From positions 682,001 through 746,000 of the forward strand of contig JADKKO010000001.1 of NCBI GenBank assembly GCA_016720465.1: a stretch of 64,000 nt of DNA, given 5' to 3'. The stretch is from Holophagaceae bacterium (GTDB lineage Bacteria; Acidobacteriota; Holophagae; Holophagales; Holophagaceae). Of this stretch, positions 35,784 to 43,638 are shown piece after piece. The notes below the pieces were generated by a model, which saw nothing but the letters and a program-made list of their open reading frames with translations, ran no database searches and was not told the origin of the DNA. A program made the translations under genes and the position numbers. Positions within the stretch are counted from its first letter, which is position 1. The number at the start of each line of letters is the position of its first letter.

Positions 35784-35864
35784 TGAACCGCGAAACACGC
35801 CAAAGGGCGCGAAAGGGGCTGCACCTGATCCTTTTTCGCGTCTTTTCGCGATTTTTGCGGTTCG
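35784..35864. repeat. inverted repeat built of CGCGAAA-type units
   Basis: The left arm (35784-35816) begins gaaccgcgaaacacgcc and the right arm (35829-35864) reads on the other strand cgaaccgcaaaaatcgcg. Both consist of 8-10 base units ending in AAA. Its design resembles the accacaaag units beside recR, with different bases. Confidence 0.75.
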
Positions 35865-35883
35865 GCTCTTACGCATCCAAATC

Positions 35884-37868
35884 CTACTTCACGATGAATC
35901 CCGGCTTGGCGTCGGCCGGCGGCGCCACCAGGTATGGCTTGCTGGAATTGTCGCTGGCGGCCAACAGCATCCCATGGCTTTCGATCCCCATGAGCGCGCG
36001 GGGGGCCAGGTTCGCCACCACCACCACCATGCGGCCCACCAGTTCTTCGGGGCTGTAGCCCGTGGCGATGCCGCCCAGGATCGTGCGCTGCTCAAAGCCC
36101 AGATCCACGGTCATCTTGATGAGCTTCTTGCTCTTGGGCACGGCCTCGGCGGTGAGGATCCGGCCCACGCGCAGATCCGTCTGGGCGAAGGTGTCGTAAT
36201 CGATGACGGGCCGGAGCTCCGGCACGTCGAGAGGTGTTGCCTCCGCCTCGGCGGGTGCGGCGACGGTTTCTTCCACGGCTTTCATTTCCACTTCCTTGTC
36301 GATGCGGTTGAAAAGGGGCGCGATGGTGCCGATGGTCTCCGGCATTTCGATGGCCCAGAATTCGGTCGCATTCAGGCGTCCAGGTTCGCTCACTTCCCCC
36401 TTCAGGCCCAATTGTCCCCAAAGGGACTGCGCGATTTCAGGCATGACCGGCGCGATGAGGACCGCGGAGACTGCGAGTGAACGCCATAGGACGCAAAGAG
36501 CATAGTCCATCCGCAGCTTCGCATACGAATCGTCGGCTTCGATTTTGGCGATGTTCCAAGGCTGGACATCGACGATGAAGGCATCCCTATCCCGGAGCGC
36601 CGACCAAAGGAGATCCAGCGCTCCATGAAAGTCGTTGGCGGCCGCATGGGCGCGGAATTTCGCCGGAATGGCCATCCAATCAGCATGCAAGGAAAAGTGG
36701 GGTTCCAAGGTGGCTTGCCAGTCCTCCCCTGCATCGACTGGCATCTCCTCGCGGAGCATCTCCGGCCCCAGCCTGCGGAGATCGGCGAGGCTCCCGCCTC
36801 GATATTTCTGAATCATGCTCAATGTCCGGGAAGAAAGATTTCCCAGGCCATTGGCCAAATCCGCATTGAGCCGGTCCATGAACCCTCGAAGGAAAAACCG
36901 CGGTCGTGGCCGATCTGCATGTCGCGCAAGAAGTAGAAGCGCAAGGCATCGTTGCCGAATTTCAGCAGGGTGTCGGGCCGCACCACATTGCCCTTGCTCT
37001 TGCTCATTTTGTCCTCGCCCATGAGCCACCAGCCGTGGGCGAGGATCGTCTTCGGCAGTTCGAGGCCCATGGCCATGAGGAAGGCCGGCCAATAGACCGC
37101 ATGAAAGCGCAGGATGTCCTTGCCGACGAGCTGCAGGTCCGGCGGCCAGGCGCCATCCGGCGCGCCGGTGAGGTAGTTCAGCAGCGCGTCGAACCAAACG
37201 TAGACCACGTGCTTCCCGTCGCCTGGCACGGGAATGCCCCATTGGATGCTGGTGCGGCTGATGCTCAGGTCCTGCAATCCGCCTTCCACGAAGCGCTTCA
37301 CCTCGTTGAAGCGGAAATCCGGCTGCACGAATTCCGGATGCGCCGCGAAGTATTCCAGCAGGGGCTTTTCATACTTTGACAGTTTGAAGTTGTAGGTCTC
37401 CTCCTCCAGCTCCACCAGCTGGTGGGCGAGCCCCTGGGCCTGCAGCTCCTTGGCCTGCATTTCTGTGACAAAGGCCTCGTCGCTGACGGAATAAAGCCCT
37501 TTGTAGGTGGACTTGTAGATGTCTCCGCTATCGAGCAGCTGCTGAAAGCGTTCCTGCACGACCTTGCGGTGGTCAGCGTCAGTGGTGCGGATGAAGCGGA
37601 AGTGCGTCATGTCCATGCGCTTCCAGAGCTCGGTGTAGTTGGCGACCACTTCATCCGCCAGAGCCTTGGGGGTGATACCACGGGCCGCCGCGGCCTTTTC
37701 CACCTTCTGGCCGTGCTCGTCGGTGCCCGTGAGGAAGGCCACGTCTTCGCCCATCATCCGGTGGAACCGGGCGATGACATCCGCCAGCACCGTCGTGTAG
37801 GTGTGGCCGATGTGGGGAATGTCATTGACGTAGTAGATGGGCGTGGTGAGGTAGAAGGGCTTGGACAC
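35884..37868 (-). CDS. metG: methionyl-tRNA synthetase, 1-base deletion
   Basis: MetG charges tRNA-Met. The frame from the GTG at 37868 (GGAG eight bases upstream) reads KPFYLTTPIYYVNDIPHIGHTYTT (HIGH motif), FLTGTDEHGQK, VYVWFDALLNYL and GEDKMSKSKGNVV (KMSKS), then breaks near 36883. Adding one G in the run restores FSFEGFMDRLNADLANGLGN; the rest holds the anticodon domain and a C-terminal tRNA-binding domain (FAQTDLRVGRILTAEAVPKSKKLI). The repaired protein has about 661 residues. It lacks the Cys4 zinc knuckle of the E. coli type. Essential gene, so the break is probably a sequencing error. Confidence 0.94.
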
Positions 37869-37902
37869 TGAATGACTCCGGAACTTCCAGTCTACCGGGA
37901 GC

Positions 37903-37923
37903 GGTGGGCGGTGGGCTGTGGGC
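37903..37923. repeat. three heptamer units before metG
   Basis: GGTGGGC, GGTGGGC, TGTGGGC stand head to tail 35 bases upstream of the metG start, and next to the presumed left end of the IS110 element. Confidence 0.7.
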
Positions 37924-37924
37924 T

Positions 37925-38144
37925 TGTACGTTGGCATCAACCCCTGAACTTGGCTTTGCTGAAGTCCCAGGGGCCTGGGGGGCGTGGGCCTGCTCTGAGC
38001 TTGGGTTGAGGCCCGTCTGATAGATATTGCCACGTCCCCCAATCTGCTGAACCTCCGCCGAACAGCCATCATGGTCGAGAACCGAGTCGCAAGCATGTGC
38101 GCGAATGGGGTCCAGCAAGGCCTGAAGGGGAAAAGGAGGCTTTC
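37925..38144 (+). ncRNA. candidate bridge-RNA region of the IS110 element
   Basis: These 220 bases between the metG upstream repeat and the IS110 transposase hold no gene. IS110-group elements are known to encode their bridge RNA in the non-coding left end, directly upstream of the transposase, and the length fits. A hairpin CCCAGG-GG-CCTGGG is at 37966-37979. I cannot define the two loops that would pair with target and donor, so this is placement by position only. Confidence 0.35.
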
Positions 38145-39170
38145 ATGCCTGACGTTCACAACCCCACTCGCTGGCTTGGCGTGGATGTCGCCAAAGCCAC
38201 TTTCCACGCGGCTTTGGCCCGCGCCGATCTGGACGCCCGGCCTCCCACTAGGGAGTTCGCGCGCTCTCCGGACGGCGCCCGCGAGTGCCTGGCGTGGGCC
38301 GCGAGCTTGGCACCCGGCACACCACTGGCCGCGGTGATGGAGGCGACAGGGGGCTACTCCGAACCCCTCGCGGCCTGGCTGCGCGGCCTGCGCCCGGAGC
38401 TTCCCGTCGCCATCGTGAATCCGCGCTGGGTCAAGCACTATGGCCTGAGCCTCGGTGTGCGCGACAAAACCGATCGCGTGGACGCCATCGTGCTGGCAAC
38501 CTTTGGGCAGGAGCGCCATCCATCTGCGCACGTTCCCATGTCCGAGACCTACTCCGTTCTCCACGCGATGGTCCGTGAGCGCGAAGCGCTCCTGAAAGCC
38601 GCTCTGGCCACGGAGAACCGGGACGAACTGCCAAGCAGATCTGCGGTAGCCCAGGAAGTCCGGGGAGCCATCATTCGCGAGATGAAGGCTGGGATCCAGC
38701 GCCTCGACGCGGCGATCTTGGCCCACATCAAGGCGGACGAAAACCTCCATGCGGACTACCGGATCCTCGTGAGCATCGCGGGCATCGGCCCGGTGGTCGC
38801 ATCGGGCATCATGGGCGAACTCGGCGATCTCCGAAGGTTCGAGGACGCACGCAAACTCAGCTCCTTCGTAGGGCTCGCGCCCAAACACCGCCGCAGCGGA
38901 ACCTCGGTGAACGCGCCGCCCAGGATGTCCAAGCAAGGAAATCCAAGAATCCGGCGCCTGCTCTACATGAGCGCCCTGACCGTGATCCGCGGGGACAATG
39001 ACCTGGCCGTCATCTACCGGAGCGACATCACGCGGGGCAAACCTCCGAAAGTGGCCCTCGTCGGAATCATGCGCAGGCTCATGGTGCTGATGCGTGCCCT
39101 CCTCGTTGAGAATCGCCCCTTCGAACGCCACCACACCAAGGCCTGGCCCGAAGAAGTTCAAGCAGATTGA
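38145..39170 (+). CDS. IS110-family transposase (DEDD recombinase)
   Basis: The 341-residue protein has the RuvC-like DEDD catalytic part: LGVDVAKATFHAAL (Asp), VMEATGGYSEPLA (Glu), and DKTDRVDAIVLATF (Asp pair). The C-terminal Transposase_20 domain reads LVSIAGIGPVVASGIMGEL, LSSFVGLAPKHRRSGTSV and GNPRIRRLLYMSAL with the conserved Ser region. AAAAGGAGG stands before the ATG at 38145. Unlike many genes here it has no frame break, so the element may be active. Confidence 0.93.
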   Translation: MPDVHNPTRWLGVDVAKATFHAALARADLDARPPTREFARSPDGARECLAWAASLAPGTPLAAVMEATGGYSEPLAAWLRGLRPELPVAIVNPRWVKHYGLSLGVRDKTDRVDAIVLATFGQERHPSAHVPMSETYSVLHAMVREREALLKAALATENRDELPSRSAVAQEVRGAIIREMKAGIQRLDAAILAHIKADENLHADYRILVSIAGIGPVVASGIMGELGDLRRFEDARKLSSFVGLAPKHRRSGTSVNAPPRMSKQGNPRIRRLLYMSALTVIRGDNDLAVIYRSDITRGKPPKVALVGIMRRLMVLMRALLVENRPFERHHTKAWPEEVQAD

Positions 39171-39213
39171 GGTTGAGATCCTGCCATTCCTTTCACAGCG
39201 GAGCCCATCCCAG

Positions 39214-39341
39214 CCCGCGGGCGGCGCGGTCAAAGCGAAGCGGGAGCGCAAAGGCCGTGACGCGGCCTTTGACTCAGGCGCAAGCCTGCCTCCGCGCACC
39301 GCGGCATGCGCCTTTGCGTCCTTGACCGCGCCGGCCGCGGG
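39214..39341. repeat. imperfect long inverted repeat after the IS110 gene
   Basis: CCGCGGGCGGCGCGGTCAA (from about 39216) is complementary, with a few differences, to TTGACCGCGCCGGCCGCGG (about 39322-39340). Inner parts (GCAAAGGCC and GCCTTTGC) also pair. No gene is present. It could be a REP-like element that served as the target of IS110. Confidence 0.65.
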
Positions 39342-39394
39342 CGGACACTCGACCGCAGAAAGGAGTGGCTGCCCCTTGACAGGGAACACACCAT

Positions 39395-39556
39395 CTATCA
39401 GCTATCAGCTATCAGCTATCAGCTATCAGCTATCAGCAAATTCGATGCGCCCTCGGCGCGCCACTAATATCGTCGCGGACTCCGGCCACATCCGAATGAA
39501 GCTCATAGCTCATGGCTCATGGCTCATAGCTCAAGGCTCACAGCTGACGGCTCATT
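39395..39556. repeat. two heptamer arrays with spacer before the cyclophilin stop
   Basis: Six perfect copies of CTATCAG cover 39395-39436. After a 64-base spacer, eight 7-base units (GCTCATA, GCTCATG, GCTCATG, GCTCATA, GCTCAAG, GCTCACA, GCTGACG, GCTCATT) cover 39501-39556 and overlap the last codons of the cyclophilin gene. The spacer starts AAATTCGA and contains GCGCC-CTC-GGCGC, like the spacer at 28894-28924. Confidence 0.9.
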
Positions 39557-40013
39557 CCTCGACCACCGTCACCTTGAGGATGCGGTCGTCGGCGCGGATG
39601 GCCTGCACCACAGCGATGTCGGCGGGTCCGACGGCCTTGCCGAATACGGTGTGGACACCATCCAGGTGGCTGGGATTGCCGCCATTGACGATGAAGAACT
39701 GGCTGCCGCCGGTGTCCTTGCCCGCATGGGCCATGGAGAGCGCGCCCAGCACATGCTTGTTCGGGTTTCCGGCCGTTTCGCACTTGATCTTGTAGCCAGG
39801 GCCGCCGGTGCCTGGAATCCCCCCGGCGCCCTCGCGGGTGTTCGGGCAGCCGCCCTGGATGACGAAGTTCGGGATGACGCGATGGAAGGCCAGGCCGTCA
39901 TAGAAGCCGGCGGTGATCAGCTTCTTGAAATTCGCCACGGTGCCCGGGGCATCCTGGTCGAACAGTTCGATGTTGATGTCGCCTTTGGCGGTCTGCATCA
40001 GCACACGGCTCAT
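39552..40013 (-). CDS. cyclophilin-type peptidyl-prolyl cis-trans isomerase
   Basis: The 153-residue cytoplasmic protein has NFKKLITAGFYDGLAFHRVIPNFVIQGG, the GSQFFIVNGG active-site strand and HTVFGKAVGPADIAVV, the standard small cyclophilin layout. It has no signal peptide. The ATG at 40013 follows AAAGGAG; an upstream in-frame start at 40031 has no ribosome site. Its stop lies inside a heptamer array. It is divergent from the exported-protein gene at 40170. Confidence 0.94.
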   Translation of the reverse strand: MSRVLMQTAKGDINIELFDQDAPGTVANFKKLITAGFYDGLAFHRVIPNFVIQGGCPNTREGAGGIPGTGGPGYKIKCETAGNPNKHVLGALSMAHAGKDTGGSQFFIVNGGNPSHLDGVHTVFGKAVGPADIAVVQAIRADDRILKVTVVEE

Positions 40014-40091
40014 GGTCACTCCTTTAAGCAATCTCCCAGCATAAGCCGTTGCGGGGAAAAAACTCGTTCGTTTTGATTCTGGGCCGGCATA

Positions 40092-40144
40092 AGGCGCCGT
40101 AACGCACTGGCCAGAAAAACGCTGGCCACTACGTAACGGCGCCT
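40092..40144. repeat. 22-bp imperfect hairpin in a divergent promoter region
   Basis: The arm at 40092-40113 (starting AGGCGCCGTAACG) pairs with 40123-40144 with three mismatches and a 9-base loop (GAAAAACGC). It lies between the divergent starts at 40013 and 40170. No T-tract follows, so it is more likely a repeat element or regulatory site than a terminator. Confidence 0.7.
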
Positions 40145-40169
40145 AAGATGGATGGCGGAGGCAGGCATC

Positions 40170-40637
40170 ATGAATTCAAGGTGGGCATCCCTTCTGGTTC
40201 TTCCCGCCCTCGGGTCCCCGGCCCCGCCACCGGACGCGCCGCGCGCGAACAAGGTCGAACTTGGCGGAACCTCCTACCAGTTCCAACCGCTCAAATTGAT
40301 CCTTTCCACACCCAGCGTCCAGATGAAAGGGAAGCGGATGTTCCGCCTTTCGGGGCGCCTGGTCCCTGCCGCCGGCGAGGCTGTGGCCATGGAACTCACC
40401 GCCTCGGAGACAGGTTCGATCTACCTTCTCAAGCTGACCCGCCCGCGCGGGAGCGGGCAGGACGTCTGGGCCGCCACCCTGAAGACCAAAGTGCAAGTGC
40501 AGGAACTCCAGGCCAAGGCCGGAGGCGCGCTCCGCCTGGAGCTGTCCGGCCCTTTGGCCGCGACCCTTGAAAAGGGCGGAGGCTTCACCCATTGGAACGG
40601 CGGAATCCTGGCCCGCTTCAATGGGGTTTCTGAGTGA
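40170..40637 (+). CDS. small exported protein, unrecognised
   Basis: The 155-residue protein begins MNSRWASLLVLPALGSPAP, a short signal-peptide-like start. The remainder has alternating beta-like stretches (YQFQPLKLILSTP, MFRLSGRLVPAAGEAVAMEL, ALRLELSGPLAATL) and no cysteines or catalytic motif. I do not recognise the family. GGAGG is about 9 bases upstream of the ATG at 40170. It begins a + strand run with the lipoprotein (36 bases later), ferredoxin and hydrolase. Confidence 0.72.
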   Translation: MNSRWASLLVLPALGSPAPPPDAPRANKVELGGTSYQFQPLKLILSTPSVQMKGKRMFRLSGRLVPAAGEAVAMELTASETGSIYLLKLTRPRGSGQDVWAATLKTKVQVQELQAKAGGALRLELSGPLAATLEKGGGFTHWNGGILARFNGVSE

Positions 40638-40673
40638 GAACTTTTAAGCCACACTGGAGGCTGGAGATCGAAC

Positions 40674-41114
40674 ATGAAGCAAGCCCAACGATCGGCATTC
40701 GTGGCAGGAATCGCGCTATTGGCAGCGCTCGGATGCAACCGTCCCAAGGCGATCCATTCAGTGGCCAAAACCGCCCCGGTGAGCGTTCCGGGCGGGACAC
40801 TCACCCTGGCCTTCACCCGGAAGGTCCTAGGGCCGTTGGAATTCAGCCTCGACGGCGTCCGCATCCCCGTCAAACAGAGCTCCAAGGGCGGGAAAACGCT
40901 GCTGGTCACGGGCATCTCGGAGGGCCGCCACCGCTACTTCCTGGAAAGCAACCGCGATGCCTTCGGCCCAGACCAGGGCGAACTCGAAATGGGCGCCTCG
41001 CAGGGCGTCTATTATGTGGTGTTCGCCCAGCGCTTCGAGGCGGTCCTCTACGGCAAGAACGCGCCGGCGCCCCCCGCGGAAGGCCTTCCTGGGGTAAGCG
41101 CCATCTTGAAATGA
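40674..41114 (+). CDS. small lipoprotein, unrecognised
   Basis: The 146-residue protein starts MKQAQRSAFVAGIALLAALGC, a lipoprotein signal with the acceptor Cys21 (a slightly irregular lipobox ALGC). The mature part is beta-rich (GTLTLAFTRKVLGPLEFSLDG, GGKTLLVTGISEGRHRYFLES) and may be an Ig-like or C2-like sandwich. No known family is recognised. Its last bases overlap the ATG of the ferredoxin gene (ATGA), so translation is coupled. Confidence 0.75.
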   Translation: MKQAQRSAFVAGIALLAALGCNRPKAIHSVAKTAPVSVPGGTLTLAFTRKVLGPLEFSLDGVRIPVKQSSKGGKTLLVTGISEGRHRYFLESNRDAFGPDQGELEMGASQGVYYVVFAQRFEAVLYGKNAPAPPAEGLPGVSAILK

Positions 41115-41404
41115 CCATCCTGGCCCAAACACGCCTCCACCAGCGCGTGCTGAGCGGCCATGGAACCTTGATGGGGCAGTGCCTGGAAGCCGGCCTTCCC
41201 GTGGCCTCGAGCTGCTCGGGGCGGGGTGCCTGCGGGAAATGCGCGGTCACGGTGCTGGAGGGCATGGAAGCCCTTTCCCGGCCCGGCACGCATGAGCTGC
41301 TGGTGCTGACCCGGAATGCCTACCCCGACTGCGTGAGGCTCAGCTGCCAATGCCGTGTGCTGAACCGCTCCGCGAAAGTCCTTATCACCACGGGCTATTG
41401 GTGA
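41111..41404 (+). CDS. 2Fe-2S plant-type ferredoxin
   Basis: The 97-residue protein has the cluster pattern SSCSGRGACGKCAV (C-x5-C-x2-C) and a fourth Cys in LSCQCRV, the plant/adrenodoxin-type 2Fe-2S arrangement. The N-terminal HQRVLSGHGTLMGQCLEAGLPV is the usual beta-grasp. It overlaps the lipoprotein gene before it and the hydrolase gene after it (GTGA), so the three are tightly coupled. An electron donor or acceptor is not encoded nearby. Confidence 0.88.
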   Translation: MTILAQTRLHQRVLSGHGTLMGQCLEAGLPVASSCSGRGACGKCAVTVLEGMEALSRPGTHELLVLTRNAYPDCVRLSCQCRVLNRSAKVLITTGYW

Positions 41405-42375
41405 GGCGCCGGGCCTGGATCGCGGGACTGGCCATGGCGGCCGCCACCGGTTGGGCGGGCTTCACGGCCTACAAAACCAGGGCAGTGGCGGCGGAACTGG
41501 TGGATCCCCCTTTCTACCGTCCGCAACCGATTCCGGTTGTGGATCAGACCTATGCGGAACTGGCCAAAGGGGAAAGTTCCGACCCCGGCGGAACCTGGAG
41601 CTCCGAACAGGTGGACGGGCTCCAGCTTTGGACCCTGCGAAGGGCCCAGCCGGCCAAAGGCATCGTCTTGCTGCTCCATGGCTTCGGCGATGACCGTTGG
41701 GGAACCAGCCCGGCGCTCAAGTGGTTCCCCGGACTGGATGCGGCGATCTTCACCTACCGCCGCCGGGACGACGCCCTGCGAACCGGCGGCCCTGTTCCGC
41801 CGGTGACCTTCGGCGCCCGGGAATCCGAAGAGGTGGTCCGATTGGTCCGACACTTGGAGGTCCGAGGTTGGCGCAGGAACCAGATCCTGCTCATGGGCCG
41901 CAGCCTGGGGGCTTCGGTGGGGCTCCTGGCCTTGGTCCGACTGGAGTCCGATAGCCGGGGCCCCCTGGCCGGCATCATCTGGGAGGGGGCCCCGGCCAGC
42001 TCCCGCAGCTTCGGCGAAGCGCTGGTCCGGGGGCCGGCAAACCGGCTCTGGCACCCCTTCGTGGCGCCCCTGGCGGGGAAATTCGGCAGCGCCCTCGCCG
42101 CCAGACGCGGGGGCTACGAGGTTCGTGAAACCGATGTGCTGGAACGCATGGGAGGCCGCACCTACCTCACCCCAGCTCTGTGTTTCCTGGCCACCGAGGA
42201 CCGCCTGGCCTCGCCCCAGGCCCAACGGAAAATGGCGGACCGCTTCAACACGGTCCGCCTGCTGGAAATCCCCACCTGGCACCTCAACTGTTCGGCAGTG
42301 CTGGGTCCGCACTATGCGAAGGCCATCCAGGCTTTCACCGAGGATGTGCTGAAGGGAGAGGGTTCAGAGCATTAG
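41401..42375 (+). CDS. membrane-anchored alpha/beta hydrolase
   Basis: The GTG at 41401 overlaps the ferredoxin stop and gives 324 residues. It begins VRRRAWIAGLAMAAATGWAGF, a membrane anchor or signal, then the hydrolase core: IVLLLHGFGDDRWGTSPALKWFP, YRRRDDA, nucleophile elbow LLMGRSLGASVGLLAL, IIWEGAPASS, CFLATEDRLASP and TWHLNC with the catalytic His. Substrate is unknown. It ends the four-gene run; a terminator for the opposite strand follows. Confidence 0.85.
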   Translation: MRRRAWIAGLAMAAATGWAGFTAYKTRAVAAELVDPPFYRPQPIPVVDQTYAELAKGESSDPGGTWSSEQVDGLQLWTLRRAQPAKGIVLLLHGFGDDRWGTSPALKWFPGLDAAIFTYRRRDDALRTGGPVPPVTFGARESEEVVRLVRHLEVRGWRRNQILLMGRSLGASVGLLALVRLESDSRGPLAGIIWEGAPASSRSFGEALVRGPANRLWHPFVAPLAGKFGSALAARRGGYEVRETDVLERMGGRTYLTPALCFLATEDRLASPQAQRKMADRFNTVRLLEIPTWHLNCSAVLGPHYAKAIQAFTEDVLKGEGSEH

Positions 42376-42418
42376 CTCCCGTTCCGTGGGAAACAACACG
42401 GCCGCAAGGCCGATAAAA

Positions 42419-42440
42419 AAGGGCCTCGAAAGAGGCCCTT
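42419..42440 (-). terminator. terminator of the CsgG-like gene
   Basis: A perfect 9-bp stem AAGGGCCTC/GAGGCCCTT with loop GAAA. On the - strand it is followed by a T-tract (TTTTTT with the stem end), 20 bases after the CsgG-like stop. It may also stop the hydrolase transcript from the other side. Confidence 0.9.
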
Positions 42441-42460
42441 CGGCAACTTGGAAACGCCGT

Positions 42461-43186
42461 CTACTGGTCGTTCATGATCTTGCTGACGAGCTTGGGCGAC
42501 ATGCTCTTGATGATGGGTTCGAAGACCTGATTCACCATGCTCTGGTCGTACTGGATCTCGCTGCCGGTGCCCGCGACCTTCACGCCCACGTTGCTGACTT
42601 TGCTGTCATCCCCCACGGCGCCGATGATCTCGCCGGTCTCCACGTCGATGACGCGGGCGTCCAGGCGGCCGGAGAATTCAGCCTTGCCGACGTTCACGCT
42701 GCCGGCCACGGCGCCGGCGGTCGCATCGCCGGTGAGTCTGGCGACCCCAAGGCCAGTGAGCCACCCGGTCTTGAATCCGCTTTTCTTGAAGGCGAAGCGG
42801 GTGATCTTGCCGGTGATCATGTATTTCACGCCGAGGAGTTTGCCCATCTTGACGGCGGTCTCAGGGTCCACTTCGCCGCTCTGGCCGAAGGCCTGTTCGC
42901 CGCGGATCTTTTCCAGCGCCGCGCGGTCGATCAAGCGGATCTTGCCCGATCCGGCCTCGGAGAGCTCGGTGACGAAGAGATCCTGGATGACGCTGGCCAT
43001 GCGGGATTCGCTGTTGTGGTTGTCGCCATACCAGGACCAACCCTCGTAGGCGTTCTTGGCCACGGGGAATTCAAGGATGGCCACGCGCGGCCGCTTCGAT
43101 TTTTCAACCTGGGCGTTGAGGGCCTGTCCAGGCAATGCGAATCCCAGCAGGACGGCTGAGGCGATGAAGAAGTTGCGGAAACGCAT
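42461..43186 (-). CDS. CsgG/HfaB-family exported protein
   Basis: The 241-residue protein has a signal peptide (MRFRNFFIASAVLLGFALPGQA) and the CsgG-like core: PRVAILEFPVAKNAYEGW, DLFVTELSEAGSGKIRLIDRAALEKI, AVKMGKLLGVKYMITGKITRFAF and ARVIDVETGEIIGAV. There is no lipobox Cys after the signal, unlike E. coli CsgG, so it is likely a soluble or peripheral periplasmic member, not a curli pore. No csg genes are near. The terminator at 42419 follows; the HU/IHF gene lies 24 bases upstream. Confidence 0.87.
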   Translation of the reverse strand: MRFRNFFIASAVLLGFALPGQALNAQVEKSKRPRVAILEFPVAKNAYEGWSWYGDNHNSESRMASVIQDLFVTELSEAGSGKIRLIDRAALEKIRGEQAFGQSGEVDPETAVKMGKLLGVKYMITGKITRFAFKKSGFKTGWLTGLGVARLTGDATAGAVAGSVNVGKAEFSGRLDARVIDVETGEIIGAVGDDSKVSNVGVKVAGTGSEIQYDQSMVNQVFEPIIKSMSPKLVSKIMNDQ

Positions 43187-43210
43187 GATGGAGCTCCTTT
43201 CAATGGATGG

Positions 43211-43516
43211 TTACTTGGAATCGTCGTCGATGAGCTTGCTGCGCAGTTCTTTGCCGAGCTTGAAATACACGACGCGCTTGGGCGGTACTTTAATGCTGTC
43301 GCCGCTGCGGGGGTTCCTGCCGATGCGGGCCTTGCGGTCCCGCAGCCGGAAGCTGCCGAAGCCCCGCAATTCCACACCATCCCCGGTGCGCAGGGCGCCG
43401 ACGATGCTATCCAGGAAAACATTGACCAGCAGGTCAGCGTCTTTCTTTCCCAGGTCCAGTCGCTCCATCAGGTGCTTGGACAGATCAGCTTTCGTGAGGG
43501 TTTCCATCGGATCCAT
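43211..43516 (-). CDS. HU/IHF-family DNA-binding protein
   Basis: The 101-residue protein has TKADLSKHLMERLDLGKKDAD, VELRGFGSFRLRDRKARIGRNPRSG and KVPPKRVVYFKLGKELRSKL. The RxxxARxGRNP arm and the sequence KVPPKR are IHF-like rather than HU-like; it differs clearly from the HU at 4810. Start is at the first ATG (43516), with GGAGA upstream; a second ATG three codons later is possible. It is 24 bases before the CsgG-like gene. Confidence 0.92.
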   Translation of the reverse strand: MDPMETLTKADLSKHLMERLDLGKKDADLLVNVFLDSIVGALRTGDGVELRGFGSFRLRDRKARIGRNPRSGDSIKVPPKRVVYFKLGKELRSKLIDDDSK

Positions 43517-43591
43517 GGGATCTCCAGGTTTACTTTGGGGGTGACACCCATCATCACCGAGTCTCGGCTTGGGTCAAGTACCCCTGTTCTC

Positions 43592-43618
43592 AAAAAAAAA
43601 GGGGGACGAGGCCCCTTT
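43592..43618 (-). terminator. intrinsic terminator of pepA
   Basis: AAAGGGG (43598-43604) pairs with CCCCTTT (43612-43618). On the - strand this stem is followed by a run of nine T, just past the pepA stop at 43639. Confidence 0.85.
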
Positions 43619-43638
43619 AGGTTAAAAACCGCGCGGTT

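Larger units (their letters stand above)
37925..39213 (+). mobile_element. IS110-family element, ends uncertain
   Basis: The intact transposase with a 220-base non-coding left flank and a short right flank is the usual IS110 build. IS110 elements lack terminal inverted repeats, so I cannot fix the ends. The outer limits used here are the heptamer repeat on the left and the inverted repeat at 39214 on the right. Confidence 0.45.

Noticed and set aside
36819..39389. N-terminal extension of MetG by about 500 residues
   Set aside because: It reads through the opposite strand of the IS110 gene and repeats; the GTG at 37868 with GGAG upstream gives the family start.
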